This document shows positions 10,659-24,711 of a DNA stretch of 64,000 nucleotides, piece by piece. A program made the position numbers and the translations under genes. The notes under the pieces were generated by a model, which was not told where the DNA came from, made no database searches, and worked only from the letters and a program-made list of their open reading frames with translations. Within the stretch, counting starts at the first letter, position 1. Each line of letters begins with the position of its first letter. The DNA is from Diphasiastrum complanatum (taxonomy: Eukaryota > Streptophyta > Lycopodiopsida > Lycopodiales > Lycopodiaceae). The stretch spans positions 5,382,348 through 5,446,347 of the forward strand of contig CM055100.1 in NCBI GenBank assembly GCA_029204225.1. The letters are read 5' to 3'.

Positions 10659-11300
10659 AAGATCTTCTTGCCTACGATTTTTCTAAGCGCATGCATAGCT
10701 ATTACCCATTATTCTTGTGGTGCTGTGCTCAAAACCACGTGATTGCAAAACTTTCTGGACCGGCTTGGATTTCTTTTGTTTTGACCGAAAGTTTACGTTA
10801 CTGCTGCATCTCTGGATCGTGGATATGCCAAGGCTTATCTGCGCCTTGCCAACACCAGAGATTAAGTGGACTTGAATAATACGCCTGGTTTGAACCATGG
10901 CTTTTACTTGTAACCAGCAGGCTTACCTACTTGCTAGTGAAATTTTTGATTTTTGCCTTGAGGAGAAGGCTCCTTCGAGAGGATGATTATACTATTGGCC
11001 AAGCTTCTTTGTCTCATATGCCCCTCTCAGAACTGCTCCCCAGGGCTAAACCACTGGCTGCTGATCTTAGTGACGGGAAGAATATGCTACTTATTACCAA
11101 TACTGCAACTCTTACAACTAGAGCTGTTGGCCCTATTTAATTTTCTTCAGTGGGGTTGAACAGTGTGATCAGAGATACCATAACTGCCAATCCCATATTT
11201 TACGACTGCTTGATGTGAGGTTATAGCTTTTGCGTATTATCTTGTAGTAGTTTTATTGGTCTGTAAATAATTACTTGAATCAATGATAAATATTAAAAGA
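10659..11300 (+). other. Probable 3' UTR of the Dof gene
   Basis: Sequence after the TAG stop carries no coding signal and ends in an AT-rich stretch with AATAA/AATAT-like elements (about 11265-11300, including AATCAATGATAAATATT), suitable for plant polyadenylation. The exact cleavage site is unknown. Confidence 0.4.
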
Positions 11301-11794
11301 TGAAACCTATTTGTTGTTTTTGCTACGACATGGTGAATGGATTTGTTTCCTGTTACGCTAGAAGTTTCTTATAAGTGATAGTAAAGTAATGGATTCATGA
11401 ACTCTATGCAACCCGCAAGAATTGAGTTGTTGCACAACAGAGCTAGAAAATTACATAGAGCTGGCGTGTATGGATATTTGATGTTTGATGCAACGTGGGG
11501 TGATAGTTTGTTTCTGGTGTCCTTGAAGATTTTGCGCATAATTTCAGCCTTCAGTTTTCAATCAACACCTTGGATTTTTCTCTCTCAAGTGGGATGTGCA
11601 CATTTAATATTAGAGATGAAGTTGGTTGTTTATGGTTCCAAATTAGAAATGAGAAGATATTCTGTTTTACAGTCCAAATCCTGAAAATAATCAACTGAAA
11701 TCAATTTCAAGTTCCAAAGGAATGATAAATTTTTTATCTTGACAATCCAAATCATGAAAATAGTAAGCTGACTGGCATTTCCGAGTTGACACAA

Positions 11795-12480
11795 ATGTGA
11801 TATTGCATTGAATGATCCTCATAGGCTAGTTAAAAAAATTGCCTGTTCCAGATCCTGATAATGAATTCCACTATATTCTTTAGAACATGCCTAAAAGCAT
11901 TAAATCGCATTTGTCCTTAAACTCATCCAAAACATTAGTGGAAAGTTAAATTATGAAGCTATATGCATCACCATAATACATATGCAAGATTTACGAAATT
12001 AAGAAATGATGATGTAATGTACACAAGCGCTATCTAGAGATGAGAGCCAACTAGCACAAAGTATATGATTCAGTGACTTCAGTTTGCGTTGGAATATGGC
12101 ATTTAATCAGCACTAGTAAATCAGTAATATTGCATTGTAATAGCCTCTTAAACTTGTTAAAAAGTGGCCTGCCCAAGAATCCGATAATGTATTCCATTGA
12201 ATTTCTTAGAGCATGTTTGCCAGCTATTTATAAATCGCATTTGTCAGTACTAAACCCGTCCGAAATATTAGTTGTAAGATCAAGTAATTACTAATAAGTG
12301 TGTAAAGCTGTTTGATTCTTGAATCAGCTGGCTGCATGTGCAAGATTACGAACTAATGATGTGAAAAAGTCTTCTAGAGATGAGAGCCACGGTCTGAAGC
12401 ACAGATTCGAGATGGCAATGGGGGCATAATATAGGTGACTTAACAACTTGCCTTGGAATTTGGCATTAATCAGCACGAGG
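11795..12480 (+). repeat. Diverged tandem duplication, unit about 330 bp
   Basis: Two consecutive units share a series of blocks in the same order: ATATTGCATTG, a CCTGATAATG-like block, TTCTTTAGAACATG versus TTCTTAGAGCATG, AAATCGCATTTGTC, CTAGAGATGAGAGCCA and GGCATTTAATCAGCAC. Unit one runs about 11795-12112 and unit two about 12122-12480. No coding frame is conserved between them. Confidence 0.65.
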
Positions 12481-13620
12481 TCTTTTCGTAAGGCACAACG
12501 TACCCATTACACCCCCCACAAGGAGCCATGTGTCTGCACTCTCAATGCATTAACCCAGACTTGTTATAACTCCAATTATTGAGCTGCGCATCTTAAAAGT
12601 GTTTTGGGCCATAACCCAGCTCATGATCCGCCTTAAGACCAGTTTATCCACCCACATGTACCACGTACTGCACTAACCTATCACTTGCATGGTCTGTGAG
12701 TCACATCTCTGGACTCTGGAGTCTGGAGCCTGGAAGTTTCATTCTATGATGTGTGTCATACATAGAGCTGAAGATCAATTATGAACTGCATGCCTGAGGC
12801 CTTTGCCTGGCCTGGCCTGACTGCTTGATGGAATCCTCAGTCGTCCAGTACTGGAATTTGGGGTGGACCGTGGTGGGCAGAGAGATGTAGTAGTAAGTAG
12901 GTCCCTTTTCCCACTTTCTTCCTACTCCTGTTCTGTTCTATTCTGTTCTGCTCTGCCCCTGCACCAGAAGAAGAAGAGGAAGCAGAAGAGGAAGCAGAAA
13001 GAAAGAAAAATGAGTTGAGTGAGTGACCAGTCATGTTTGTGGAAATGCGGAATGCTCTCGAAACGATGGCGAATCCTCCAGAGAAGCCGCACGCGTGATG
13101 GGATCTCTTCTCTCCAGTCTAAATCTCGACTCGCCCTTTCACGGATTTCACCCAACCCATGGAGCATCCCCGCATCTTCCCCACCGCCATTGGATACCAT
13201 ATCACAAGCCTTCAGATTCTGCCACGCTCTCGCAGATCAAGCATCCAAAAGTCTCCACGTGGCAATGCGACTCGTGGCTATCATCCAAGTGGCCGCGCGT
13301 GGAACATCCGATGCCACTGATTTTTTTTTTGCCAAGCCCATTTCAAAGCAGCGAGTAAATTTCGAAAAAATAATTGATTCTGGAAATCCGGTCGTGAAGG
13401 AGCGCGACTCGGAGGCACTACTACGGACTTACGGTCCACTGAGGATCGAGTGGGTGGCCACTGGGCAACAGCACGTAAGTGGGTACCTACATGCTACAGC
13501 AAAGAAGAAGAAGAAGAAGAAGAAGAAGAAGAAAGAGGAGGAGGGGAAAGGTAGGAGAGCACGGAATCTTGCTATGGTCCCAGCTTCCATGGTCGTCTTG
13601 TGACACGCCCCCCACCATAA
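12481..13620. other. No recognised gene; GC-richer stretch
   Basis: The region 12830-13450 is less AT-rich than its surroundings and contains overlapping frames on both strands, one of 194 codons at 13019-13603 on the plus strand that runs through a GAA microsatellite. None shows a known domain or clear protein character. It could be a promoter or first exon of an unseen gene, or plain intergenic DNA. Confidence 0.4.
13501..13536 (+). repeat. (GAA)n microsatellite
   Basis: A run of AAG/GAA triplets, about eleven copies, followed by a purine-rich tail. Confidence 0.9.
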
Positions 13621-16094
<2,474 letters not shown>

Positions 16095-16112
16095 TGGTGC
16101 CGTTGCCGGGGA
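16095..16112 (+). other. Gypsy primer-binding site, tRNA-Asp type
   Basis: TGGTGCCGTTGCCGGGGA differs by one base from the complement of the 3' end of plant tRNA-Asp, a common primer for plant Gypsy elements. It marks the 5' end of a plus-strand Gypsy remnant whose body is absent; minus-strand Copia debris follows from 16385. Confidence 0.7.
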
Positions 16113-16384
16113 ATGATGATGAGTAGGAAAACTTGTCACTTATGAGGAATTTTTATTGATTTTTCTACTGTTTTCTGTCATTAATATTCTTAGTAGAAGT
16201 AGGTTGCTTGTGTGTACCTTGCTTTTGGCTTTTATTTGGTCAAGATCTAGGTTTCTTGTTGAATGTTTGCAAGGGGCGCACTTAGTAGGTGTCATAGCCT
16301 ACTATGTCATTTTATCCATTTTCTCGGCAATTTAATGACAGTACCTAAACCTCAAGATATGTTATAAGTGCATACTGTGTATTC

Positions 16385-17425
16385 TTGATCCATACCGTCT
16401 CCTTTGTGCAATGTGTAAGAGCTTTGTACTCGGCCTCACTAGATGACAACGAGATAGTGGCTTGTTTCTTCGACATCCATCATATAGCTCCATCACCTAT
16501 AAAAATATAATGAGCACTGATGGACTTCCTATCCATTACATCTCCAGCATAGTCCAAATATGAAAATCCAAAAAGATTAGATGATGATCCCTCATACAAT
16601 ATGCCAAAATCTCGAGTCCCAATGATGTACCTCAAAACTCATTTTCCTAGCTTCCAATGCTCCTCATTAGGATCTTGCATGAATTGACTCAATCTTCCAA
16701 CACAATAGCTTAGATCAGGTCTAGTAATGGTTAGATAGATGAGTGAACCAACTAGCTTCCTATAGAGAGTAATGTCCTTGAAGGACCTTTCACTACCTCT
16801 TATAGTTAGCTTTACATGAGACTCCATAGGTGTAGCACTAGCTTTTGCATCTACCATATGAAATCTTTCTTGTCTAAAAGTAGATTGAGAAGTCCTAATC
16901 ACTTCTACTCCCAAAATACACTAAGCATATTCTTGGTGATTGATGGTACAGACATTTTCTAGATCCATGCATTTTGAGGATTCTAGATACAAAGAGATGG
17001 TGCCAACACCATCTATCCTACACTCTTCATCATTTGCAGTAAAGAAAAACTTTTTAGCATTATTGAAAGAGTGTAAGGTTGAGAAAAAGTCCTTTTCACA
17101 AGACATGTGGGAGCTAGCCCCACTGTCGATCCACCAATTGTCTCTTGAATTGCTATTGCTTGTTGGTGAGGATGTAGATGCCATCAAGAATACATCTACT
17201 TCCTTGTTTGTCCTCCTCCACTTGTGCTCTTAGCCTCTTGTAGCATTCAGATGCATAATGCCCTTTCTTTCCACAAAAGAAGCATTTCTGCTTTGACTTG
17301 TCCTTTGAGGTTGATGAATCATCCTCTTCTTTGGCCTCCTTTGGATGCTTCTTCTTTCCATTGGTCTTCTTTTTGCCCTTGAATGAGAAATTGGCTTTCT
17401 CATCACCATCCTGCAACAACAAAGA
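16385..17425 (-). pseudogene. Copia gag-pol fragment with large internal deletion
   Basis: Read on the minus strand, this begins in Gag near 17425 ([14 protein letters not shown]), with a canonical zinc knuckle CFFCGKKGHYASEC. A frameshift leads into a protease with WWIDSGASSHM. At about 16918 the sequence jumps from the protease (DLENVCTINHQEYA) straight into the RT C-terminal region (GVEVIRTSQSTF), so GAG-pre-integrase, integrase and the RT core are gone. A smaller deletion follows (STF/RQERFHM). A TGA replaces Arg in the GKRVLRY motif near 16637, and RNase H then continues to about 16385 (SSSEAEYKAL). The sequence is closest by eye to the intact element at 31465-37895. Confidence 0.85.
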
Positions 17426-17429
17426 ACTC

Positions 17430-17930
17430 ATCCAAGATTTTGCATGGAGCATCCCGCACAATGATATTTTCATAAAGGAACTTGGCAGTGGTCCTAGCAT
17501 CAGCTACTCTTACTGCCTTGGCTTCGACCCACTTGGTGAGATAGTCTGTGGCTACGATTATGTATCAAGCCTGGGAACTCCTTGCTGCAGGGTGAATTGG
17601 ACCGATGTAATCCAATCCCCACTTTTCGAATGATGCTTGGGCTAAGACCGGGTGCAGGAGGTCATAATTCAATCTCGTTGGTCTCCTTGCCCTTTGGCAC
17701 ACATCACACTTTTTCAAGTATTCCTCCGTATCCTTATGAATCGTTGGCCACCAGCATCCTGATTGCAAGATCTTGTGAACTGTAATGTCAGATGCAAAAT
17801 GGCCTCCACCCATGCCTTCATGTGAAAGAGAAATGATCTGGGTGGGCTCATGAGGGAGAATACACCGCCAAAGGACTCCGTCTGGTCCTCTTTGATACAA
17901 CTGGTCGTCAATCAGCTGATATGGTCTAGC
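17430..17930 (-). pseudogene. Ty3/gypsy integrase fragment
   Basis: The N-terminal zinc-binding HHCC domain is clear (HEGMGGGHFASD, then CDVCQRARRP). It is followed by the start of the core (FEKWGLDYIGPIHP), an in-frame stop at about 17565, and continuation to about 17445 ([26 protein letters not shown]). The remainder, including any chromodomain, is missing, and the Copia fragment adjoins directly. It belongs to the element whose RT lies just upstream at 18331-19608. Confidence 0.85.
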
Positions 17931-19608
17931 TTTAAGATCAATTTTCGCTGATCTCCTTTGGTAGTGACTTGCCTGGTTGGCCCCGCATTAGATATTCAAC
18001 AATGTCGGCAGCCCATTCTGGTACTGTGTCTACGTAAAACAAGACAGCATTGGCCAGCTCATCGTCAGGTTGGGTTGCAATCTCCTTTCTCTTGATTCGA
18101 GACACATGATCTGCCATCTAGTGTTGTTTTCCCTTGCGAACTACTATCTGAAAATCAAATTCCAACAACAGAAGTAGCCATCTGGTGATTCTCCCAGTGT
18201 TGCAAGTTTTATTAACAAGATAGAGCAAGGGTTGATGGTCCATATAAAAAACAAAATGTGTGGCCATCAGGTAGTGTCAAAATTTCTTAACTGCATAGAT
18301 CATTGCCAGTGCTTCTCGCTTTGTGGTTGATTAGTTCATTTCTGTATCACTGATCTGTCGGATTGGAAAATCATTTTTGTGTTCACCTGGCTGGGTTAAG
18401 ACTGCTCCAACTACATACTTCGATGCGTCCATATGCACGTGAAACTCAATGGACCAATTGGATGGGCGTAAGATTGGTGCTAAAAGCAATGCATCCTTAA
18501 GATTTTGAAAAGCCTTTAGGGATTCCTCGTTCCAATGTGGATCCGTTGTGAGCTTGTAAATTGGTCGGGCTAACTCCGCAAAATCAAGAATGAAGATCCT
18601 ATAATAGTTAGCATGACCCATGAAGATGTATACTTCGTGGATCATCCCCGGTGGTGGTAGATCAACAATAATCCTGATCTTTGATAGGTTTGTGGCAATC
18701 CCGTGTCTTGACACTATATGGCCGAGAATCAAGCCATGTGTCACCCAAAATTGACATTTTTCTGGATTCAAGGAGATCTGGAAGTCGCGGCATTTTTGTA
18801 GCACTTTCTCCAAATTGGATAAGTGTTCTGAGTCTGGTCCATGCACGCACAGATCGTCCAAGAATATTTCCAAAAAATTTTGCAAATAATCTCTGAATGT
18901 CATCTGCATGACTCATTGGAAAGTGCTTGGGGCATTGCAAAGGCTGAATGGCATCACCTTATAGGCATAGGTTCCCCATTCCATGGCGAATGTTGTCTTG
19001 TGTTGGTCTGGAGGGGCTATCTTCACCTGGTTGTAGCCACTGAAGCCGTCTAAAAAATTGTAGGCTTCGGTGCCAGCTACTTTGTCGAGGACACTTTTCG
19101 TAAATGGTAAAGAAAAATGATCCTTTTTGGTGACTGCATTGAGTGCCTGTAGATTCACACAAATCCGCATTTTGCCATTATTCTTGGGTACTATAGCTAT
19201 CACCGATACCCATTCCGTGTGCTCAATTTCATAAATGAAATCTGCATCCATCAGCTTCTGCAACTCCTGCTTGATCAGCTCTGTATAATTCGGGTTGCAG
19301 CGGTAGTAACGGCTTACCTTGGGGACTGCTCTGTCCACCAAGGGTATGGTATGTTGGACTATTGTTGGAGAAATGCCCTTAAGATCACTATAGCTCCAAG
19401 AAAAACAGTCTTTATACTCCACCAATAATGTTCGTAGTCTCTTGAACTGTGTGGGCGTTAATTGCTCTCCCACATGCACTATCTTTTCTTCTTCACCTGA
19501 CTCCGCAAGGTTCATCGGCTGTGTTCGAGCAGGTCCCTCAAAGACTTGTTCCATTGGTGCCTGACTTTGATCAGGTTCTCGCTGGGCTTGCGACATCATT
19601 ATTACCAC
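17931..19608 (-). pseudogene. Ty3/gypsy reverse transcriptase and RNase H
   Basis: Two open stretches, 18913-19608 (231 aa) and 18331-18909 (192 aa), are separated by one stop. The first carries the pre-RT region (DCFSWSYSDLKGIS) and RT boxes (YRCNPNYTELIKQELQKL, IAIVPKNNGKMRICV, FLDGFSGYNQVKIAP, MPFSLCNAPSTFQ). The second has FLDDLCVHG in place of YLDD, LNPEKCQFWV, GHIVSRHGIA and the RNase H start (HVHMDASKYVVGAVL). RNase H continues with stops to about 17950 (YMDHQPLLYLVNK, MADHVSRI). The WSYSDLKGI pre-RT motif recalls non-chromovirus (Tat/Athila-like) elements; that assignment is by memory and tentative. The element is non-functional. Confidence 0.88.
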
Positions 19609-19626
19609 GTCATCCCATGTATAATT

Positions 19627-22600
19627 TCAGAAAGTTTCAGGCATCTCGTGAACTGGAGCTTGTCGAGATTCCTCCTTTAGCATATTGATCTTAGCCCAAC
19701 TGGTCATTTTTTGGTTTTCTGTCATCTGTGTAGAAGATGACGCTATATCTGAGTCCATCTTGATTGACTTCAAGAAATCCAACACCTTCTTTTTGTCTTT
19801 TTTCATTATTTTGGTGGATTCGTCCTTGTTGTCCTTCATCGGAACTGCAATGACATTCACCTCGTGGTTGCGAATATCAACATCTACCGTAGCTATCGCC
19901 TCTTCGGGTAGATCACTCCATTGGATCATCTAGTTGTAGCGTTGCTTCAACTGACTCTTCTTATTCGCAAGTGCCTTGGGTGGATCGATCCTTGAGACAT
20001 TTGCCATAGCAGACTTTTGCGGTGGTTGAGCTGGTACTTTCTTGATTCCGTTGGGTCCATGTGGTGTAGGACCTGCTCATCAGTCAGCTCAATCTCCTTA
20101 TTATAAGCTAGAGCATGTTGCCAAGGGACTAAATCATCGTCCACTGGGTTCTCAATAGGTTCTGCTGACACCCATGTTACGTTTATCATATTCACCCCAA
20201 ATGTGATTGGTGTGTCCATAGTGTAACACTTGGGTGAAGATGTAATGGGTTCAGGATCTGATTCATATTGACATGCCTGGCAGTCAATAGTTGCTAATGC
20301 AACCGTCCATCTCACGACATCCGTCTTCGCATCATAGTGACCTCCCTTGGCTGGCCTTGGGTGATCAATCGTGTGATCTATCGTGGATGATCCGTCATTA
20401 GCTTTGGGTGCAATACGTTTCACTGCCCATGTGGTTGGATCAACCTTCATAGCCTGCTCTCTATTCTTAAAGGTGAGTTTCCCCATACCCCAGTGTGTAC
20501 TACTTGCGCAGTCCTCAACCATGGGTGGAGATCAAATTGACACTTGATCCTCCATCTACTACTGTTGTCTCGTCCTCGTATCTCTTGTGTTTGATTGATG
20601 TTGTGCTCCTCACTTTCCCATGTTGTCCCGATGTCGAGGATGTTACTTGTTCTTCATATCTCGTACAATATATGGGCTCAGGTGCTACTGGTTCCTCATC
20701 CGCTTTGGCCTAGAAGGCTTTTCGCTTGTGGTGCAATCCACAGTAGTTTCCCAAGTGGTAAACTAACACGGCTTGCCAATAAAAGTGTGAGCCTTTCAGT
20801 GTGTGGTTCCTCGGGCTCCACCATGTGAAAAGGTAATTCATGTTGGTGCAACCGATCATTCTGATCAAAGCACAGTGGTGAGCCAGTTTGCGGTTCCCGT
20901 TCGATGCCAAATGGAGGTTTCGTGGGATTGTCCCTTTCTTGCTCTTTTTCCTCCACTTGTGCTTTCTGTACCCAATGTCTTATTTTCTGGTACTGTCTTC
21001 TTTCTTCCCTCACATTTGGATATGGCGCTGAAGTTGAGGGTTGGTCGTCAGTGACCGAGGATGGTGGTGAGGGAGCCACTTCCTTCCTCTTCTGTGCTTG
21101 CGTGATGGCTAACACAGGAGCATGGAATTGGTGTCTTTTCGATGCCATCCCAGTTGGAACTGTTGGTTGTTGTATCGCAATGAAGTTGAGAGGTGCACTG
21201 GTTCTAGGTTTTAATGGACAATTCTTGTAACAGTGTCCATAACTGCATTCTCGACAGAAGGATGTATATTGTCCCTCTTGTAGGAACATTCCGCAATTCT
21301 GTGTCCTTCGCCACATCCGTAGCAGCCGTAGTTCCTTCCGCCTTGACGCTGAGTTTGAGCTGCATAGGCTGCAACATATTCATTTATGGCAGGATCCATA
21401 AATGGTTCATCTAGTCTGTACCATTGTTGCTACTCAGGTTGAGGTGGTACTTGCATCTCTGGTTCCGTTGTTGTCAGGTTTACATGGGCCACTTGATGAT
21501 TGACTGGCCCTGGTGGTGCAGGTAAGGCCATACGTTGTTGCTAATTCGGTGCGTCGTACCTCGGTGCTGCATTTGCTGCCCCTGGATGATAAGGATAAGA
21601 AGTCTGATAAGGACTTCTCTTCTGTTGAACAATCTAGGGGTTAAACGGGCAAAATGCCATATTGTGCGATGTTGCATTGCACAGATGGCAGAATCTATGT
21701 GTCAGTCTCAGATTTTGCTTTAGGACTAGACACTCGTTTGATGTATAGTTTTGCGTGCACATTGAATACCATACATTCTCCCGTCGAGGATACTGCAACT
21801 GGTTTGGTTCTGGTTGATGTGGAGTTACTACTACAGTTCCCGGTAAGGCTTTCAATTTTTGGTCAAATTGCACCGTAAGTTGCTCCATCTGCTGTTTGTG
21901 TAATTTTGTCATTTGCTTTAACGACAGTTCTATGGATAGAGCGGATGCATTTGATGATGATGATGCTATCGAGGGAGTAGGAGTGTGGGTGGATGGATAT
22001 TCATCGTTAGATCCCTCGTCCCCTTCCTTGATGGCATCTTCCATAGCTTCTTGCAGAGTAGCATACTGCTCCCGTCGTTTCAATTCTCTTTTGATGCTTC
22101 ATGGTAGTCCGGCTAGGAACCACATGATCACTGCATGATCGGGAGTTAGGACTGCACTGCACTTGGATCGTAGATGTTTGACCCGTTCAATATAGTCTTT
22201 GACCCTTTCTCATTTTTCCATCTTGACTTTCCTCAGCAGGAGCTTTCTTGGTTTAAAGCGCGTAATGAGAGCCGCTTTAAACGCTTCCCAAGTAGATTTT
22301 TCTTCCTCTGACAGGTTGAAAAACCAATTCTGAGCCATTGCCAATAAGAACATGGGAAATAACATTAGCTTTTTCGCAGGTGTCCGTTCGTCGTAGATTT
22401 CAGAAGCTTGCTCGTAGATCTGGAGAAATCGGATGAGATCTGATGATCCGTCGTATTTTGGTATTTCCATCTGTGGTGCTCTCCGGACTGCTTGCAAGGG
22501 AGCGACAGGTACGGGTTGGCCCATTGGATCCATTGGTGTTGGTTTCGGTTCTGCCTCTTGTTGCACAGCTGCTAATCTGGGAAGGTGTGGCACTTGATTT
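19627..22600 (-). pseudogene. Ty3/gypsy gag and protease region with three zinc knuckles
   Basis: The capsid-like part is at 22593-22210 (MEIPKYDGSSDLIRFLQ, LAMAQNWFFNLSEEEKSTW, FKAALITRF), a Retrotrans_gag pattern. After a frameshift the frame gives a coiled-coil stretch (KQMTKLHKQQMEQL) and three zinc knuckles: CHLCNATSHNMAFC (about 21670), CYGCGEGHRIAEC (about 21310) and CRECSYGHCYKNC (about 21240). The second and third have only three residues before His, and a frameshift lies between them. A protease active-site motif (VVDGGSSVNLIS) follows near 20540, with DGG as in many plant Gypsy proteases. Several stops and frameshifts break the chain. A related gag is at 61920-62941. Confidence 0.8.
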
Positions 22601-23925
22601 GCTATTCTTCGTGTTATTGATCATCCCGATCTCAGATTCATCCTATGGTGGATTTCAAAGTGATTGGATCTTGCTTATACAATAGGATGCAGTCTGGATC
22701 TTAAGGATGTGATCAATCTGATCGGCCGGAAGTAAATTTTAGGCCTTTTGCGGTGGTTTTTCTTTGATAATGTTTTACTCCTTGGACTGATTGACCTGAG
22801 ATTTTGACAGTAGCTGGATCTGATGCAGATCTTTCCACTGATCTAGTCTGCAAGGGTTCTCTTGTGCGAGGGTTGGCTGTGCGAGGGTTCTTTAGCTATT
22901 TTTGCAGGTAAAAAACTTGATATCTCTCAGATTTCTGGGAAGTAACTCTCTCAAGGATCACAATAGCTGGATCTGGATCAGATCTCACTATGGAAATCTC
23001 TGCGAGAGTTAACTCTCGCACTAAGTGAAAATTTCACTGTATGCGAGGGTTCAAAACCACTAATTTGGCTTGATCTTCACCAAATCTCTGTACTAACTCT
23101 CGCAGGATTCATCACTAATGGAAATGGACATTCTGAATCGATTGAGAGGGTCTGCGAGAGTTCTTACTGGAAGGATTTGCTGGATCTTCAATTTTTAGTG
23201 ATTTTTTAGCACTTAAATCCAATTTTTTGCTCACTGGAATCAAACTAACTCTCGCAGGCTCTTCAGTGTCCTTATCTCTATGAGATGGAACTTCAAAATT
23301 TTTGTGAGAGCTCCTGTCCACTGGAACTGAAAATTTTGGTGTCTGCGAGGATTCACTAGTACTTTCCCACCTTTTTTTCACTGGGAACTCTAGCACAGGC
23401 ACTTAGACATCCAACTAACTCTCGCAAGCTTCTCTGTGTCTTGGTCTCACTTAGATGGAACTTCAGAGGGGTCTGCGAGAGTTCTTATCAAGATTTGAAT
23501 TTTTTTGGATTTTTTCAAGGGTTTTTTGAATTTTTTATGATTTTTCTCTGATTTTTGCAATCTGCTTGGAACTAACTCTCACAGGCTTCTATGCAAGTCT
23601 GGAATAGTACCCTGGAGCTGCTGCCAGTCATGCAAGGGTTAATTCTCACTGGTTTTGGAGATATTAAAATCTGATGAGATTTTAGGCTCTTTTTCTCTCC
23701 AAAATGTAGATTGGTGTGTTTTTTGGATTTTTTGGCTGGTTGGTTTGGGTTTCAAGCCCTTAGAGGCTGTTCAGGGCCTCCTCTACCCTCTCACACCTCC
23801 TCCGCTAGCTGTGAACAGTCTAAACACAAAAAAATAAGGAAAACTAACTCTAAACTCCCAAAAATCTACCTAAAACTACTCTAAAAGCAAGAAAATAGCT
23901 AAAATGCAGCTACACTAGGTAGTGA
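22601..23925 (-). other. Gypsy leader with many copies of a palindromic motif
   Basis: The non-coding leader between gag and the primer-binding site. About a dozen copies of TGCGAGAGTTA or its complement, often degenerate (TGCGAGGGTTC), lie between 22850 and 23650. Two copies abut at 23001-23020 to make the perfect palindrome TGCGAGAGTTAACTCTCGCA. The same motif fills the leader at 60660-61440. Confidence 0.75.
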
Positions 23926-23950
23926 GAACCTATCCCCGACAACGTCGCCA
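23926..23950 (-). other. Gypsy primer-binding site, tRNA-Asp type
   Basis: On the minus strand TGGCGACGTTGTCGGGGA matches the complement of the plant tRNA-Asp 3' end with two differences over 18 bases. It sits one base from the inferred LTR end (CCCTACA). Confidence 0.75.
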
Positions 23951-23956
23951 CTGTAG

Positions 23957-24693
23957 TGTTGAATTTCACACGTGTGAACTGTCCACTACATGTACTTGTG
24001 ATCTCCTAAGGTGTGTAGATGCACCAAGATCAAGACTAGATTGAGATTCAAGATCAATCTTGAATTCTATGGCAAAAACACACTACTGCATGCATTCAAT
24101 CACTTCCAACTCTCACTCACACATGTGGGAAGTATTCCAAAAATAATCTAAGTAAAAACAAGCTGCTCTCCTCGGGTAGAGAGGGAAAATGCATCATGAG
24201 CTCTCGGGTAGAGAGAGAAAGCTAGAAATCCAATAACTCACAAAATCCATGAAATCACCAAATCAATTGACTTCAAAATGAGGAGTACAATGATACTAGT
24301 AGGTCCACGAGCTACCACTATGCTTAACTATGATTGGACCATATTTTGTCACCTCTTGATCCTATTGGATCATTGATCTATGCACCTCTTAATTCTATTG
24401 GACTATATTCAAGCACACCTCAATTTCCTATTGGACCTCACAAGGTTCCACCTCTAAATCCTATTGGACCTCTTGGAATTCATCAAACAAAAACTTTACA
24501 CTTGTCTACACTCTAATTAGCAAGTGTTTAGCCTCTTACTCTATTTTGGCTCAATAGTGGCATTAAAAGTGGAAATGCATAATTTGCCATCTATGCCAAA
24601 TTTATTCCTATCAACATCCTACACCTAGATGCTTGATGTAAAAAATATAAGACCCCTATATCTAACATAGATAATCTTTTTCAATTCTTCACA
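23957..24693 (-). repeat. 3' LTR of Copia element A
   Basis: About 737 bp. On the minus strand it starts TGTGAAGAATTG after an AGGAGGAG purine tract (24694-24701) and ends AAATTCAACA. It carries the palindrome TCACACGTGTGA (23966-23977) and TCACACATGTGG. It differs from the 5' LTR at scattered positions. Confidence 0.9.
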
Positions 24694-24711
24694 CTCCTCC
24701 TAAAAAATTAT

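Noticed and set aside
13019-13603. A 194-codon plus-strand frame
   Set aside because: It ends in a Lys/Glu run from the GAA microsatellite and overlaps other frames of equal quality; no domain.
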